A stretch of 14,235 nt of DNA from Bacteroidales bacterium (GTDB taxonomy: Bacteria; Bacteroidota; Bacteroidia; Bacteroidales; Muribaculaceae): positions 1 through 14,235 of the forward strand of contig SFEA01000051.1 of assembly GCA_004557385.1 (NCBI GenBank), given 5' to 3'. The notes beneath the pieces are model-generated. The model did not search any database, was not told the DNA's origin, and saw nothing but the letters and a program-made list of their open reading frames with translations. Shown piece after piece: positions 14,139 through 14,235 of the stretch (within the stretch, counting starts at the first letter, position 1; each line of letters starts with the position of its first letter). The position numbers were made by a program, and so were the translations under genes.

Positions 14139-14235
14139 TAGTCCCAGTCGTTTAGTTCGTCAACAATTTCATCTATATCTTCTTCGTCGAACACGTCGGG
14201 TTCCCCGGTGTTCTGGTAATGGTCGTAGTCAACCC
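14138..14235 (-). CDS. 3' end of an unidentified gene with a highly acidic C-terminal tail
   Basis: On the minus strand the frame is open from the window edge to TAA at 14140-14138. The last residues read VDYDHYQNTGEPDVFEEDID followed by EIVDELNDWD, with about half Asp or Glu. The TAA shares its last A with the ATG of the 118-residue gene, which indicates translational coupling. Too little is present to name a family. Acidic tails can serve in DNA mimicry, partner binding or solubility, but none is supported here. Confidence 0.65.
   Translation of the reverse strand, partial: VDYDHYQNTGEPDVFDEEDIDEIVDELNDWD

Noticed and set aside
1..14235. CRISPR array
   Set aside because: No regularly spaced direct repeats of suitable length were seen anywhere.

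Overview
The window reads as chromosomal DNA of a gut-type Bacteroidales bacterium, perhaps Muribaculaceae or Prevotella-like. Several upstream regions carry the Bacteroidetes promoter form (-33 TTTG, about 20 nt, -7 TAnnTTTG). Starts lack Shine-Dalgarno sequences, the tRNA gene has no encoded CCA, and the proteins are typical of the order: a DUF4369-like thioredoxin lipoprotein, a GH3/beta-lactamase fusion, a TGS-type nucleoside kinase and an ECF sigma cluster. The genus is inference.

Layout. 2-1006 (+) is the 3' five-sixths of purT, which meets a convergent thioredoxin-fold lipoprotein gene (1106-2158, -) at a hairpin terminator. The minus strand then holds a 998-residue secreted GH3/serine-hydrolase fusion (2280-5276) and two tandem UshA-type 5'-nucleotidases (5430-6959 and 6980-8485). 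The divergent region 8486-8661 leads into a tRNA-Met(CAU) gene with its own promoter and a strong terminator. From 8970 to 11329 (+) lies a compact four-gene cluster: ECF sigma factor, a one-TM protein placed like an anti-sigma factor, a small secreted protein, and a putative outer-membrane beta-barrel. A uridine-kinase-family protein (11360-13036, -) converges on it.

The accessory part is 13119-14235. About 660 bases without a convincing gene are packed with inverted repeats. They end in a block (13651-13780) that, read on the minus strand, forms a closed multibranched fold followed by a canonical intrinsic terminator. Directly beyond it is AT-rich DNA on the minus strand with a 118-residue putative PUA-like protein and the 3' end of another gene that overlaps it by TAATG. 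This junction between a structured repeat or candidate ncRNA and a foreign-looking gene pair is the least explained part of the window.

How the genes fit together. PurT supplies a purine biosynthesis step. The exported nucleotidases probably strip phosphate from extracellular nucleotides, and the nucleoside kinase may re-phosphorylate salvaged nucleosides inside the cell. The GH3 fusion and thioredoxin lipoprotein belong to cell-wall and envelope upkeep, and the ECF cluster looks like an envelope-sensing regulon. These links are inference from families and proximity.
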